Positions 1-6,049 of a stretch of DNA of 8,645 bases are shown here, one piece after another (position 1 is the first letter of the stretch; each line of letters starts with the position of its first letter). The translations under genes were made by a program, and so were the position numbers. The notes under the pieces are model-generated. The model saw nothing but the letters and a program-made list of their open reading frames with translations. It did not search any database and was not told where the DNA came from. The stretch spans positions 1 through 8,645 of the forward strand of contig JAFGBW010000135.1 of assembly GCA_016932965.1 (NCBI GenBank). The letters are read 5' to 3'. The stretch comes from Candidatus Auribacterota bacterium. GTDB lineage: Bacteria; Auribacterota; JAFGBW01.

Positions 1-431
1 ACATTTTTCATATCCCAGGGCGCCATGAACTGGCCTTTTTTGACATTGATCCAGAGTTTGGTATCAGCCGCTTCTTCCAGAAGGGCAGTCTGTCTGCATA
101 ACAAGGCCGGTATTTGAATGAAATCAGCATGCCTGGAAACCGGTTTCACCTCTTTTGTTTCATGAACATCAGTGAGAATAGGAAGATCAAATCGTTCTTT
201 GACTGACTCCAGTAATTTCAGGCCCTTTATCAGTCCCGGACCCCGGTAAGATGAGCCGGAAGAACGGTTCGCCTTCAAATAAGAGGCCTTGAAAATGACC
301 TGGACCCGGAATTCTTCAGAAATGGCCTTCAGGACTTCAGCCGTCTGGAAACAGACACGTTGACTTTCCGCGACACAAGGCCCGGCTATCAAAAAGAACT
401 GTTTGGGATCAAATGAGAAAAACGATTTCAT
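1..431 (-). CDS. kdsA: 3-deoxy-D-manno-octulosonate 8-phosphate synthase (KdsA), 3' end cut by window edge
   Basis: KdsA condenses phosphoenolpyruvate with arabinose 5-phosphate to give Kdo 8-phosphate, a cytoplasmic step of LPS inner-core synthesis. My translation from the ATG at 431 stays open to base 1 (143 codons, about half of a normal ~270-residue enzyme). Family motifs appear in order: IAGPCVAES (15-23), FKASYLKANRSS (47-58), YRGPG (62-66), then TDVHE, QIPALLCRQT and NVKKGQFMAPWD. The Cys in AGPC (residue 19) is the metal-ligand position of class II, metal-dependent enzymes such as the Aquifex one; the metal-free E. coli type has Asn there. The remaining metal ligands lie beyond the edge. 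The start overlaps the kdsB stop by four bases (ATGA), suggesting translational coupling; no strong Shine-Dalgarno is visible. Oddity: the loop usually read as FDKANRSSIHS is YLKANRSSGSS here. Confidence 0.95.
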   Translation of the reverse strand, partial: MKSFFSFDPKQFFLIAGPCVAESQRVCFQTAEVLKAISEEFRVQVIFKASYLKANRSSGSSYRGPGLIKGLKLLESVKERFDLPILTDVHETKEVKPVSRHADFIQIPALLCRQTALLEEAADTKLWINVKKGQFMAPWDMKN

Positions 432-1168
432 TTTCTTTTTTTTATATAATGGACTGCCGTTCTATAATCTTGTTGCGTATCAATACCAATGGTCTTTTCG
501 TGTGTTTCCACCAGCAATATATCATACCCATTGGCTAAAAAGCGGAGTTGTTCCAGTTTTTCATTTTGTTCCAAGGGGCAGGGTAACAGATCAGAATATT
601 TTTGCAAGAAAGAGCGTCGGAAGGCATAAATTCCCAAATGATGAAGCCAGGAGATGTTCTGTTTCGGATCCCGGTTGAATGGAATGGGGTATCTGGAAAA
701 ATAAAGTGCCCTGTTCAGATGGTCCCTTACTGTTTTAACGATATGGGGGTCCCGGGATGCTTTTGAATCCTTTGACGGATAGACCAGTGTGGCGATTTCA
801 CATGAGGGACTCATCTCCAGATCTTCGATCAGCTGAGAAACCTGCTGTTTTTTCAAGAAAGGTTCGTCTCCCTGAATATTGACAATGATTTCCCCGTTCA
901 GTTTCCCGACAATTTCGGCAATCCGGGACGTGCCGGAATCATGATCGCATCGAGTCAAAAGGACGCGGGCTCCGAAATGCTCGCAGGTTTCCTTGATTTT
1001 TTGAGAATCCGTGGCAATGACGATTTCATCAAAAAGATGAAAGTCACGGGCGTTTTCAAAGACCCTTTGGATGAGAGATTTCCCCCCCAAATCCAGAAGC
1101 AATTTACCCGGCAGTCTGGTGGATTCAAGGCGAGCCGGGATAACAGCACTGCGTTTTTTCATTTTCAT
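428..1168 (-). CDS. kdsB: 3-deoxy-manno-octulosonate cytidylyltransferase (CMP-Kdo synthetase)
   Basis: KdsB transfers CMP from CTP to Kdo, giving the CMP-Kdo donor used for the LPS inner core. The 246-residue length is normal for the family. Visible motifs: the nucleotide-binding IPARLESTRLPGK (10-22), DHDSGTSRIAE (75-85), VNIQGDEP (96-103) with metal-binding Asp101, YFSRYPIP (156-163), HLGIYAFRR (177-185), the LEQ/LEQLR block (199-209) and GIDTQQD (228-234). The usual SGT(D/E)R reads SGTSR, a small deviation. The start overlaps the gmhB stop by four bases (ATGA); the ATG two codons further in (M3) is an equally possible start, and neither has a strong Shine-Dalgarno, so reinitiation from gmhB is likely. 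Its own stop overlaps the kdsA start in the same way. The product could act on a Kdo variant such as 8-amino-Kdo, but kdsA next door favours Kdo itself. Confidence 0.95.
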   Translation of the reverse strand: MKMKKRSAVIPARLESTRLPGKLLLDLGGKSLIQRVFENARDFHLFDEIVIATDSQKIKETCEHFGARVLLTRCDHDSGTSRIAEIVGKLNGEIIVNIQGDEPFLKKQQVSQLIEDLEMSPSCEIATLVYPSKDSKASRDPHIVKTVRDHLNRALYFSRYPIPFNRDPKQNISWLHHLGIYAFRRSFLQKYSDLLPCPLEQNEKLEQLRFLANGYDILLVETHEKTIGIDTQQDYRTAVHYIKKRK

Positions 1169-1737
1169 TCTGCCGCGGTATGGTTGGTCATTTTATTTCC
1201 TGATCGCTTCAGGCATGCCTGACTGTACTGTTTTTCTATCAGCTGGGCTGCGGCAAGGAGATCAGGCGTTGTATGGTTTTGTCCGTAATTGGTGTCCGTC
1301 GCGGAGATCAAAAAAGTGGTTAAGCCCGCCTTTTTTCCGGCCTGGATATCGGTTTCCTTATCGCCGGCAAGAAACGAGGATGCAATATCCACGTCCCATT
1401 TTTGGATCGCGTCCAGGATCATTTTAGGGGATGGTTTCCGGCAGGGGCACTTGCTTTCAGGGCTGTGGGGACAAAAAAACACGTCCTGGATGACAATGGA
1501 TTTTTCCTTCAGCCGTTCCTGCATGTTTTTCATCACAGTCTGGTAATTTTCAAGGGAATATAGGCCTCTTCCGATACCGGATTGATTGGAAACAATGATC
1601 AGCAAAAAACCCAGATCGCTGAGTTTTTTCAGACCCTCTATAGCATGAGGCAGAAAAGCAAACTGATCGACGGATTTGACATAACCGTAATCCACATTGA
1701 TGGTGCCATCCCGGTCAAGGAAAAAAGCACGGTTCAT
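1165..1737 (-). CDS. gmhB: D-glycero-D-manno-heptose 1,7-bisphosphate 7-phosphatase (HAD family)
   Basis: GmhB removes the 7-phosphate from heptose bisphosphate on the route to ADP- or GDP-heptose, a sugar of LPS core or surface glycans. It is a cytoplasmic HAD-superfamily enzyme of 190 residues, the usual size. HAD motif I is FLDRDGT with Asp8 (nucleophile) and Asp10; motif II is the IIVSNQSGIGRG segment (47-58); the zinc loop has Cys89, His91, Cys97 and Cys99 followed by RKP; motif III is AGDKETD with Asp126 and Asp130. The zinc loop separates GmhB and the related histidinol phosphatases from other HAD proteins. A GGAG at 1744-1747 lies six bases before the ATG, which directly abuts the DUF1015 stop. 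The kdsB/kdsA neighbours favour the heptose role over histidinol phosphatase. Alpha or beta anomer preference cannot be told here, and no gmhA, hldE or hldD is in the window. Confidence 0.9.
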   Translation of the reverse strand: MNRAFFLDRDGTINVDYGYVKSVDQFAFLPHAIEGLKKLSDLGFLLIIVSNQSGIGRGLYSLENYQTVMKNMQERLKEKSIVIQDVFFCPHSPESKCPCRKPSPKMILDAIQKWDVDIASSFLAGDKETDIQAGKKAGLTTFLISATDTNYGQNHTTPDLLAAAQLIEKQYSQACLKRSGNKMTNHTAAE

Positions 1738-2991
1738 TCAATTCTCCAAAGGATGAATAAACAGGCCGCTTTTCAGCTTGGGTTCGAACCATGTGGATTT
1801 GGGAGGCATGAGTTTGTTTTCATCCGCTACCTCCATGAGGGTCTCGACAGAAACAGGAAATAAAGTGAACCCGGCTTTCATGTCTCCGGAATTCACTTTT
1901 TTGATGATTTTTTCTATTCCCAGCATTCCGCCGGCAAAATCGATCCGTTCATTGGTTCTGGGATCATGAATTCCCAAAAGGGGCGCCAGCACATTATTCT
2001 GTAAAAAAGAGACATCCAGGGATTCCACCACTTCCTGTTTTTTCAGTTTTTTTGCCTTGGCAGTGAGTTTATACCAGCACTGGTTTAGGTACAGGCCGAA
2101 TGTCCGGGGGGTTTCCGGCTGGAAGGCGGAATCTTTTTCCGGGGAACTGATATGAAAGATGTTTTCCAATCTGGAAATAAACTGTTCAGGTGTTAAACCG
2201 TTGATGTCTTTTACAAGACGGTTATAAGGAAGAATTTTGACCTGATCAGCCGGAAAAAGGACGGAGAGGATAAAATGATAAGGCTCTTTTCCTGTATGGG
2301 ATGGACAGTCTTTTTTTCTTTTACGGGACACGGCAGCCGCGGAAGCCGCGCGATGGTGCCCGTCGGCTATATAGAGATGAGGAATGGATGAGAAAAGTTC
2401 GACGAGTTTTAAAATAGTTTTTTCCTCGGAAATGATCCAGAGCTGATGATGGACCTGTTCCTGACAGATGAAATCATAAATGGGAGAGGAATTGTCCATT
2501 TCCTGAGCCACGATGGCATCAATCTCAGCAAAAGGTTTATAGGTCAGAAAGATGGGTTCAAGCTGGGCGTTCAAGTGATCAATATGACGGGTCCGGTCTT
2601 CTTCCTTGTCTTTTCTGGTGTTTTCATGACGTTTGATGATGCCTGAATCATATTCCTCAACAGAAGTGCATCCGACCAAGCCTGTTTGTGAGTGATCGCC
2701 CATTTGCTGGCGATAGATATACAAACAAGGCGCTGTGTCCTGGACAAGAATTTTTTCCGAAAGAAAACGGTTTAGATTCTTTTTGGCTTTTTCGTATATG
2801 ATAAAGTCATAGGGATTGATTTTCTCTTTGAAATCAGCCTCGGAACGGGTCAAATGAAGGAGACTGTATGGATTGCCTTTTATCAGGGATTTCACATCCT
2901 CCAGGTTCACGACATCATAGGGGGGACAAGCAACCTGTTCCACTAGCGAAGGAGAAGGTCTCAAAGCTTTGAATGGAAGAAGAATAGCCAT
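1738..2991 (-). CDS. DUF1015 family protein (COG4198-type), function unknown
   Basis: This 417-residue protein matches the DUF1015 family in length and signature motifs; I know of no established function to assign. Visible landmarks: an N-terminal PPYDV (23-27), NPYSLLHLTR (40-49), KRHENTRKDKEEDRTRHI (120-137) rich in charged residues, and IADGHHRAASAAA (208-220), the most characteristic block, whose His and Arg residues look like a catalytic or phosphate-binding site. No signal peptide or membrane segment is visible, so it is probably cytosolic. The start follows a plausible sigma70 promoter, but only a weak purine stretch (GAAAGAA) precedes the ATG and no proper Shine-Dalgarno is seen. It is the first gene of an apparent operon with gmhB, kdsB and kdsA, and its TGA abuts the gmhB ATG with no gap. 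Involvement in sugar or serine/phosphate metabolism would be a guess from context only. Confidence 0.88.
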   Translation of the reverse strand: MAILLPFKALRPSPSLVEQVACPPYDVVNLEDVKSLIKGNPYSLLHLTRSEADFKEKINPYDFIIYEKAKKNLNRFLSEKILVQDTAPCLYIYRQQMGDHSQTGLVGCTSVEEYDSGIIKRHENTRKDKEEDRTRHIDHLNAQLEPIFLTYKPFAEIDAIVAQEMDNSSPIYDFICQEQVHHQLWIISEEKTILKLVELFSSIPHLYIADGHHRAASAAAVSRKRKKDCPSHTGKEPYHFILSVLFPADQVKILPYNRLVKDINGLTPEQFISRLENIFHISSPEKDSAFQPETPRTFGLYLNQCWYKLTAKAKKLKKQEVVESLDVSFLQNNVLAPLLGIHDPRTNERIDFAGGMLGIEKIIKKVNSGDMKAGFTLFPVSVETLMEVADENKLMPPKSTWFEPKLKSGLFIHPLEN

Positions 2992-3023
2992 GATTTACAA
3001 TTCTTTCATTGATTTAGCTGAGA

Positions 3024-3052
3024 AGGATAACTTAAATCGGCTGTCCTTACAA
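3024..3052 (-). promoter_or_regulatory. Putative sigma70-type promoter for the DUF1015-gmhB-kdsB-kdsA operon
   Basis: On the minus strand a TTGTAA box (3047-3052) and a TATCCT box (3024-3029) are separated by exactly 17 bases, each matching the -35 and -10 consensus at four of six positions. They sit in the 73-base gap between the nfu-like stop and the DUF1015 start, giving a leader of roughly 25-30 bases. The position is right for the operon promoter; the match quality is moderate. No rho-independent terminator is evident in the same gap, so read-through from the nfu-like gene is possible. Confidence 0.45.
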
Positions 3053-3064
3053 GAAAATTAGAGG

Positions 3065-3322
3065 TCATACCGGAACGACTTTGATCTGGGGATCCCATTC
3101 TTTTTTCAAGACATTCTGGATCGCCATGAGTGTTCCCATGGTTGCGTGTGCGCAGCAGCCGCAGGCACCCTGATAATGAATGGAAAGGACCTTGTTTTTT
3201 TCATCGTATCCGACCACTTCCAGATCTCCGCCGTCATTTTGGAGAGCAGGGCGGATGGACTTATCTAAGAGCGCTTCGATTTCGCTGAGTTTAGTGGAAT
3301 CTGTCTTTTCGTGTTCGGTCAT
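3065..3322 (-). CDS. NifU C-terminal (NFU) domain Fe-S cluster scaffold protein
   Basis: An 85-residue cytosolic protein consisting of essentially one NFU domain, which holds a transient Fe-S cluster between two subunits and passes it to target enzymes. Hallmarks: IRPALQNDGGDLEVVG (23-38), the typical helix-to-strand entry of the domain, and GACGCCAHAT (52-61) carrying the CxxC pair Cys54 and Cys57, with an additional Cys56 between them. The family more often has G-x-C-x-x-C-P/S-S at this point, so the CGCCAHA version is a variant. It lacks the IscU-like N-terminal part of full NifU and the degenerate A-type domain of NfuA, so it is a stand-alone Nfu. An AGGAG at 3330-3334 sits seven bases before the ATG and fixes the start. 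It stands apart from its neighbours (87 and 73 bases), with its own likely -10 box upstream. No other Fe-S assembly gene is in the window. Confidence 0.92.
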   Translation of the reverse strand: MTEHEKTDSTKLSEIEALLDKSIRPALQNDGGDLEVVGYDEKNKVLSIHYQGACGCCAHATMGTLMAIQNVLKKEWDPQIKVVPV

Positions 3323-3368
3323 CTGCTTTCTCCTGTTAAAGTGTTGGGATTTTCTAATGCAGATTTTT

Positions 3369-3374
3369 ATTATA
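3369..3374 (-). promoter_or_regulatory. Putative -10 box (TATAAT) for the nfu-like gene
   Basis: The minus strand carries a perfect TATAAT within ATTATAAT, about 46 bases upstream of the nfu-like ATG, which would give a leader of around 40 bases. No convincing -35 box is found 16 to 18 bases further upstream (the hexamer at 17 is AATCCT). A short palindrome GGATAATCC lies just upstream and could be an operator, but it is short enough to be chance. Confidence 0.35.
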
Positions 3375-3409
3375 ATACAATCGGATTATCCAGGATTTAT
3401 TTTTCAATC

Positions 3410-4480
3410 TCAGTGATGATGTTTTTTTCTCAGGCCTAATATTTTAGGGATATTGACGTTAAAGGGGGGCTGGATAAAACCCTTTTCTGTAAAGAATCCG
3501 CGGATGAGAGAGGATTCCGTGACATCAAAAGCCGGATTGTAGACACGAACATTTGAGGGGGAAACCGGCATCCCTTTGAAGTGAGTCACTTCGGTTTTGG
3601 GTCTTTCTTCGATTTCGATCTCATCTTCAGAGGATGTGTTCAGGTCGAACGTGGAGGAAGGCGCAGCGATGTAAAACGGGATATGAAACTGGGAAGCCAT
3701 CTTGGCTAGCGTGTATGTTCCGATTTTATTGGCAGAGTCGCCGTTTCTGGCGATCCGGTCCGCACCGGTGATGATGAGATGGATCACGCCTTTTTTCATC
3801 AGGTAGCCGGCCATGTTGTCACAGATAAGAACCGTGTCAATTTCAGCTTCAGTCAATTCAAAGGCGGTGATTCTGGATCCCTGAAGCAAAGGCCGGGTTT
3901 CATCCACATACACGGTGAATTGTTTCCCTTCTTTTTTTGCCTGATATAGGACGGAGAGTGCGGTTCCGTTTCCGCCGGTCGCAAAAGCGCCCGCGTTGCA
4001 GTGGGTCAGGATATTCATGCCGTTCTTAATAAAATGAGAGCCGGTCAATCCGATGGTTTCGCATATCATCTGGTCTTCCATGTGGATGGACAGGGCTTCT
4101 TTCAACAGCGTTTCCTGGTACAGAGCCGCGTCATCATGTTTGAAGGTTTCAGAGACATGGATCATCCGGTCGACAGCCCAGAACAGGTTTACTGCCGTGG
4201 GCCTGGCTGTTTTTAAATATTGGGCCGCGGCGAGCAGGCGGGATTTTAAAAAAGGCACTTTTTTTTCTTCCGCGGTTACAAGGTCCACGCAGAGTCCGTA
4301 TGCGGCGGCAATCCCGATAGCAGGAGCGCCCCGAACGGAGAGTGTTTTGATAGCCTGCCATACTTCCTCTTTGCTTTTGCAGTTCAGATATTTTTTTTCC
4401 AGAGGAAGTTTGGTCTGATCCAGTATCCTAAGAAACCCTTCTTTTCTCCATTCCAGAGTCTTTGGTATGCTTAAGGTCAT
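3410..4480 (-). CDS. mtnA: S-methyl-5-thioribose-1-phosphate isomerase
   Basis: MtnA converts the aldose methylthioribose 1-phosphate to methylthioribulose 1-phosphate in the methionine salvage pathway, recycling the methylthio group left by polyamine synthesis or other SAM use. The 356-residue length is typical of this eIF2B-related family. Diagnostic segments: LSVRGAPAIGIAAAYG (47-62), THCNAGAFATGG (159-170) with catalytic Cys161, DETRPLLQGSRITAFEL (193-209), ICDNMAG (219-225) and GADRIARNGDSANKIGTY (239-256) with catalytic Asp241. Cys161 and Asp241 match the catalytic pair of the Bacillus enzyme. The C-terminal part has VRVYNPAFDVT (311-321). The paired catalytic residues favour MtnA over related ribose-1,5-bisphosphate isomerases or eIF2B-like proteins. 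The start gives the expected short N-terminus before LEWRKEG, but no Shine-Dalgarno precedes it. No other salvage gene (mtnK, mtnP, mtnB, mtnC, mtnD) is adjacent. Confidence 0.93.
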   Translation of the reverse strand: MTLSIPKTLEWRKEGFLRILDQTKLPLEKKYLNCKSKEEVWQAIKTLSVRGAPAIGIAAAYGLCVDLVTAEEKKVPFLKSRLLAAAQYLKTARPTAVNLFWAVDRMIHVSETFKHDDAALYQETLLKEALSIHMEDQMICETIGLTGSHFIKNGMNILTHCNAGAFATGGNGTALSVLYQAKKEGKQFTVYVDETRPLLQGSRITAFELTEAEIDTVLICDNMAGYLMKKGVIHLIITGADRIARNGDSANKIGTYTLAKMASQFHIPFYIAAPSSTFDLNTSSEDEIEIEERPKTEVTHFKGMPVSPSNVRVYNPAFDVTESSLIRGFFTEKGFIQPPFNVNIPKILGLRKKHHH

Positions 4481-4553
4481 TATTTATCGTTATTTCAATT
4501 TTGAAGATGATAGTTTCGGGAAAAGTTTATTAGAAAAAAGATTCTCAGTACCC

Positions 4554-4584
4554 TTTTCAAATAGGAAAGGTTCTCTTTTGAAAA
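4554..4584 (-). repeat. Perfect 8-base inverted repeat in the fliN-mtnA gap
   Basis: Arms TTTTCAAA (4554-4561) and TTTGAAAA (4577-4584) are perfect inverted copies around a 15-base loop. The AT-rich stem makes a strong transcription terminator unlikely. It could be a protein-binding dyad, or part of the mtnA leader or fliN trailer, or chance in an AT-rich gap. Its right arm overlaps the T-run of the neighbouring hairpin by a few bases. Confidence 0.35.
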
Positions 4585-4603
4585 AAGACCGAAGGAGCCT
4601 TTT
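4581..4603 (-). terminator. Weak hairpin with T-run after fliN, possible terminator of the flagellar operon
   Basis: Just downstream of fliN the minus strand reads AAAAGGCTCCTTCGG and then TCTTTTTT. AAAAG pairs with CTTTT, extended by G-T, C-G and T-G pairs around a five-base loop, and a run of six T follows the inner stem. The pattern of A-run, hairpin and T-run is that of a rho-independent terminator, but two wobble pairs and few G-C pairs make it weak. It lies 18 bases beyond the fliN stop, where a terminator is expected. The rest of the 140-base gap up to mtnA holds only the inverted repeat listed separately and no clear promoter. Confidence 0.35.
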
Positions 4604-4620
4604 CTTTTTGCTTTTTCCAA

Positions 4621-5016
4621 TCAAGCACTCTTTGCGGAACCACCGAGGTGCTGGATGCGTGCAGCGGCGCCCAGGATTTCGGTGATACGTACCCCGAAAT
4701 TTTCGTTGATGACAACGACTTCTCCCCTGGCAACCATGGCTTTATTGACAAAAACATCCACGGGTTCTCCGGCGAGCTTGTTGAGTTCAATGACCGAACC
4801 CGGAGCCAGTTCCAGAACATCTTTAATCATCATATTGGCTCTTCCCAGTTCTACGGTCACTTCCACGTTGATATCCAGAATCAAGTCCAGGTTCTGGGTA
4901 TTTTCTTTTGCCGATCCTTCCTGAATAGGGGTGAATTTCACCGGTCTTCCGGTGAGGTTTTCCTCCAATTCATTTTCGGATTCTTTTTTCTGATCATTTG
5001 GTTCTTTTTCCGGCAT
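4621..5016 (-). CDS. fliN: Flagellar motor switch protein FliN
   Basis: FliN forms the lower part of the flagellar C-ring with FliM, helping switch rotation and docking the export ATPase complex through FliH. The 131-residue protein has a charged, probably flexible N-terminal stretch (1-42, rich in Glu and Lys) and a C-terminal SpoA domain (about 43-118). The domain is recognised by LDINVEVTVELGRA (47-60), then LELAPGSVIELNKLAGEPVD (68-87) and ARGEVVVINENFGVRITEI (96-114). It is the plain FliN form, not the longer FliY with CheC-like repeats. The start overlaps the fliM end by 23 bases in another frame; it is supported by GGAGG at 5026-5030, nine bases before the ATG. It is the last flagellar gene of the run; no fliO, fliP, fliQ or fliR follows. 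Confidence 0.95.
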   Translation of the reverse strand: MPEKEPNDQKKESENELEENLTGRPVKFTPIQEGSAKENTQNLDLILDINVEVTVELGRANMMIKDVLELAPGSVIELNKLAGEPVDVFVNKAMVARGEVVVINENFGVRITEILGAAARIQHLGGSAKSA

Positions 5017-6049
5017 TGGCGATTTCCTCCCTGTTTTCAGTCACAATGGAAACGAGTTGAACAGCTTTCCTTTTTCCTATGATTCCCGGATTGGCCAGGA
5101 ATTCATTTTTTTCTTCCACCTGCACGAGAAGAGGGTTACGGACCTTCTGTTCCATCATGATCACGTCGTTTTTTTTCAATTCTAAAAGTTGACGGATGGT
5201 CAGAAGCGTTTTGCCTAAAATAGCAGAACAGGTGAGCGATGATTTTTCCAGATTCTTTTTCAAAGAAATTTTCATGTCTTCCGTCGGTTTTTTTTGGGCG
5301 GCAGCGATCCAGTGCTGGGCACTCAGAGAAGACATGATGGGTTCAAGATAAACAAACGGAAAGCAAATACTGGCGATACCCGTGACAGGGCCCACTTTCA
5401 TTTCACAGCTGATCAAAATGACCGTTTCACCAGGGGCCACTACTTGCACAAACTGGGGGTTGACCTCCCTTTCTTCTATACGCAGATCAAATTGAATGAT
5501 GTTGTTCCAGGATTCCCTTAAACCCTCCAGAAAGATATCGAGTACTTTTGAAATGATGGACTGTTCGATATCAGTTAAAGCCTTGATTTCCGCAGGGGGA
5601 TGTCCCGGCCCTCCAAGAAGCCTGTCAATGATCGTATAGACAAGGACAGGATTGATTTCCAAAACAGCCCGGCCTTCCATGGGTTTGATGCTGAATACGT
5701 TGATACAGGTGGGATTGGACAGCGACATGTTGAATTCACCGTATGTGAGCTGGTCAACCGCAACAAGATTGACCTCCACGATGGTCCTCAAATAGGTTGA
5801 AAGATTGGTCGTTAAAAAGCGGCAGAAGGTTTTATGTAGCATCTGCAGCGTCCGCATCTGGTCCTTGGAAACGATGTCCGGGCGCCGGAAATCGTATTTT
5901 CCGATGAGTTTTTCTTCCTTCCCTTCAGCGGTGATGCCGGCAGAGGTTGCGATACGGGCGGCGGTTTCTTCTTTGGGGCTTTCTATCCCGCCCGTTGATA
6001 AGGCGGAAAGAAGGGCATCTACTTCATCCTGGGAAAGAATATCAGCCAT
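4994..6049 (-). CDS. fliM: Flagellar motor switch protein FliM
   Basis: FliM links the chemotaxis signal to the motor: phospho-CheY binds its N-terminus, its middle domain contacts FliG, and its C-terminus pairs with FliN. The 351 residues match the family. The CheY-binding peptide ILSQDEVDALLSAL (4-17) is intact, followed by a linker (18-48), the CheC-like middle domain (about 49-240) with the FliG-contact loop LLGGPG (144-149), and a C-terminal SpoA domain (about 265-340). The conserved CheY peptide implies that the motor is chemotactically controlled, although no che gene is in the window. Its start overlaps the stop of the GNAT gene by eight bases (ATGGCTGA); a GAGG at 6058-6061 lies eight bases upstream of the ATG. 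Its end overlaps fliN by 23 bases. Tight packing on both sides points to coupled translation. Confidence 0.97.
   Translation of the reverse strand: MADILSQDEVDALLSALSTGGIESPKEETAARIATSAGITAEGKEEKLIGKYDFRRPDIVSKDQMRTLQMLHKTFCRFLTTNLSTYLRTIVEVNLVAVDQLTYGEFNMSLSNPTCINVFSIKPMEGRAVLEINPVLVYTIIDRLLGGPGHPPAEIKALTDIEQSIISKVLDIFLEGLRESWNNIIQFDLRIEEREVNPQFVQVVAPGETVILISCEMKVGPVTGIASICFPFVYLEPIMSSLSAQHWIAAAQKKPTEDMKISLKKNLEKSSLTCSAILGKTLLTIRQLLELKKNDVIMMEQKVRNPLLVQVEEKNEFLANPGIIGKRKAVQLVSIVTENREEIANAGKRTK
5026..5030 (-). promoter_or_regulatory. fliN: Ribosome binding site for fliN inside fliM
   Basis: The minus strand reads GGAGG nine bases before the fliN ATG, embedded in the last codons of fliM. It decides the fliN start and explains how fliN is translated despite the 23-base out-of-frame overlap. 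Confidence 0.7.

Noticed and set aside
1071-1427. 118-residue plus-strand open frame across the kdsB/gmhB junction
   Set aside because: It spans the junction of two clear minus-strand genes and its composition looks like back-translation of them.
2992-3009. Tiny upstream open frame (Met-Lys-Glu-Leu, then stop) ahead of the DUF1015 start
   Set aside because: Four codons with no ribosome binding site; a leader peptide cannot be supported from this.
3380-3400. Palindrome GGATAATCC near the nfu-like promoter as an Fe-S regulator operator
   Set aside because: Only four-base arms; too short to distinguish from chance and not a match to a known operator I can cite.
4053-4418. 121-residue plus-strand open frame opposite mtnA
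   Set aside because: Antisense shadow of a well-conserved mtnA reading frame; no family features.
4481-4620. Possible SAM riboswitch ahead of mtnA
   Set aside because: SAM-dependent control of salvage genes is known in Bacillus, but this gap is short and shows neither the multi-stem S-box layout nor its conserved blocks.
4648-5082. 144-residue plus-strand open frame opposite fliN
   Set aside because: It lies wholly antisense to fliN and the end of fliM, has no recognisable domain and no ribosome binding context; the minus-strand genes are unmistakable.
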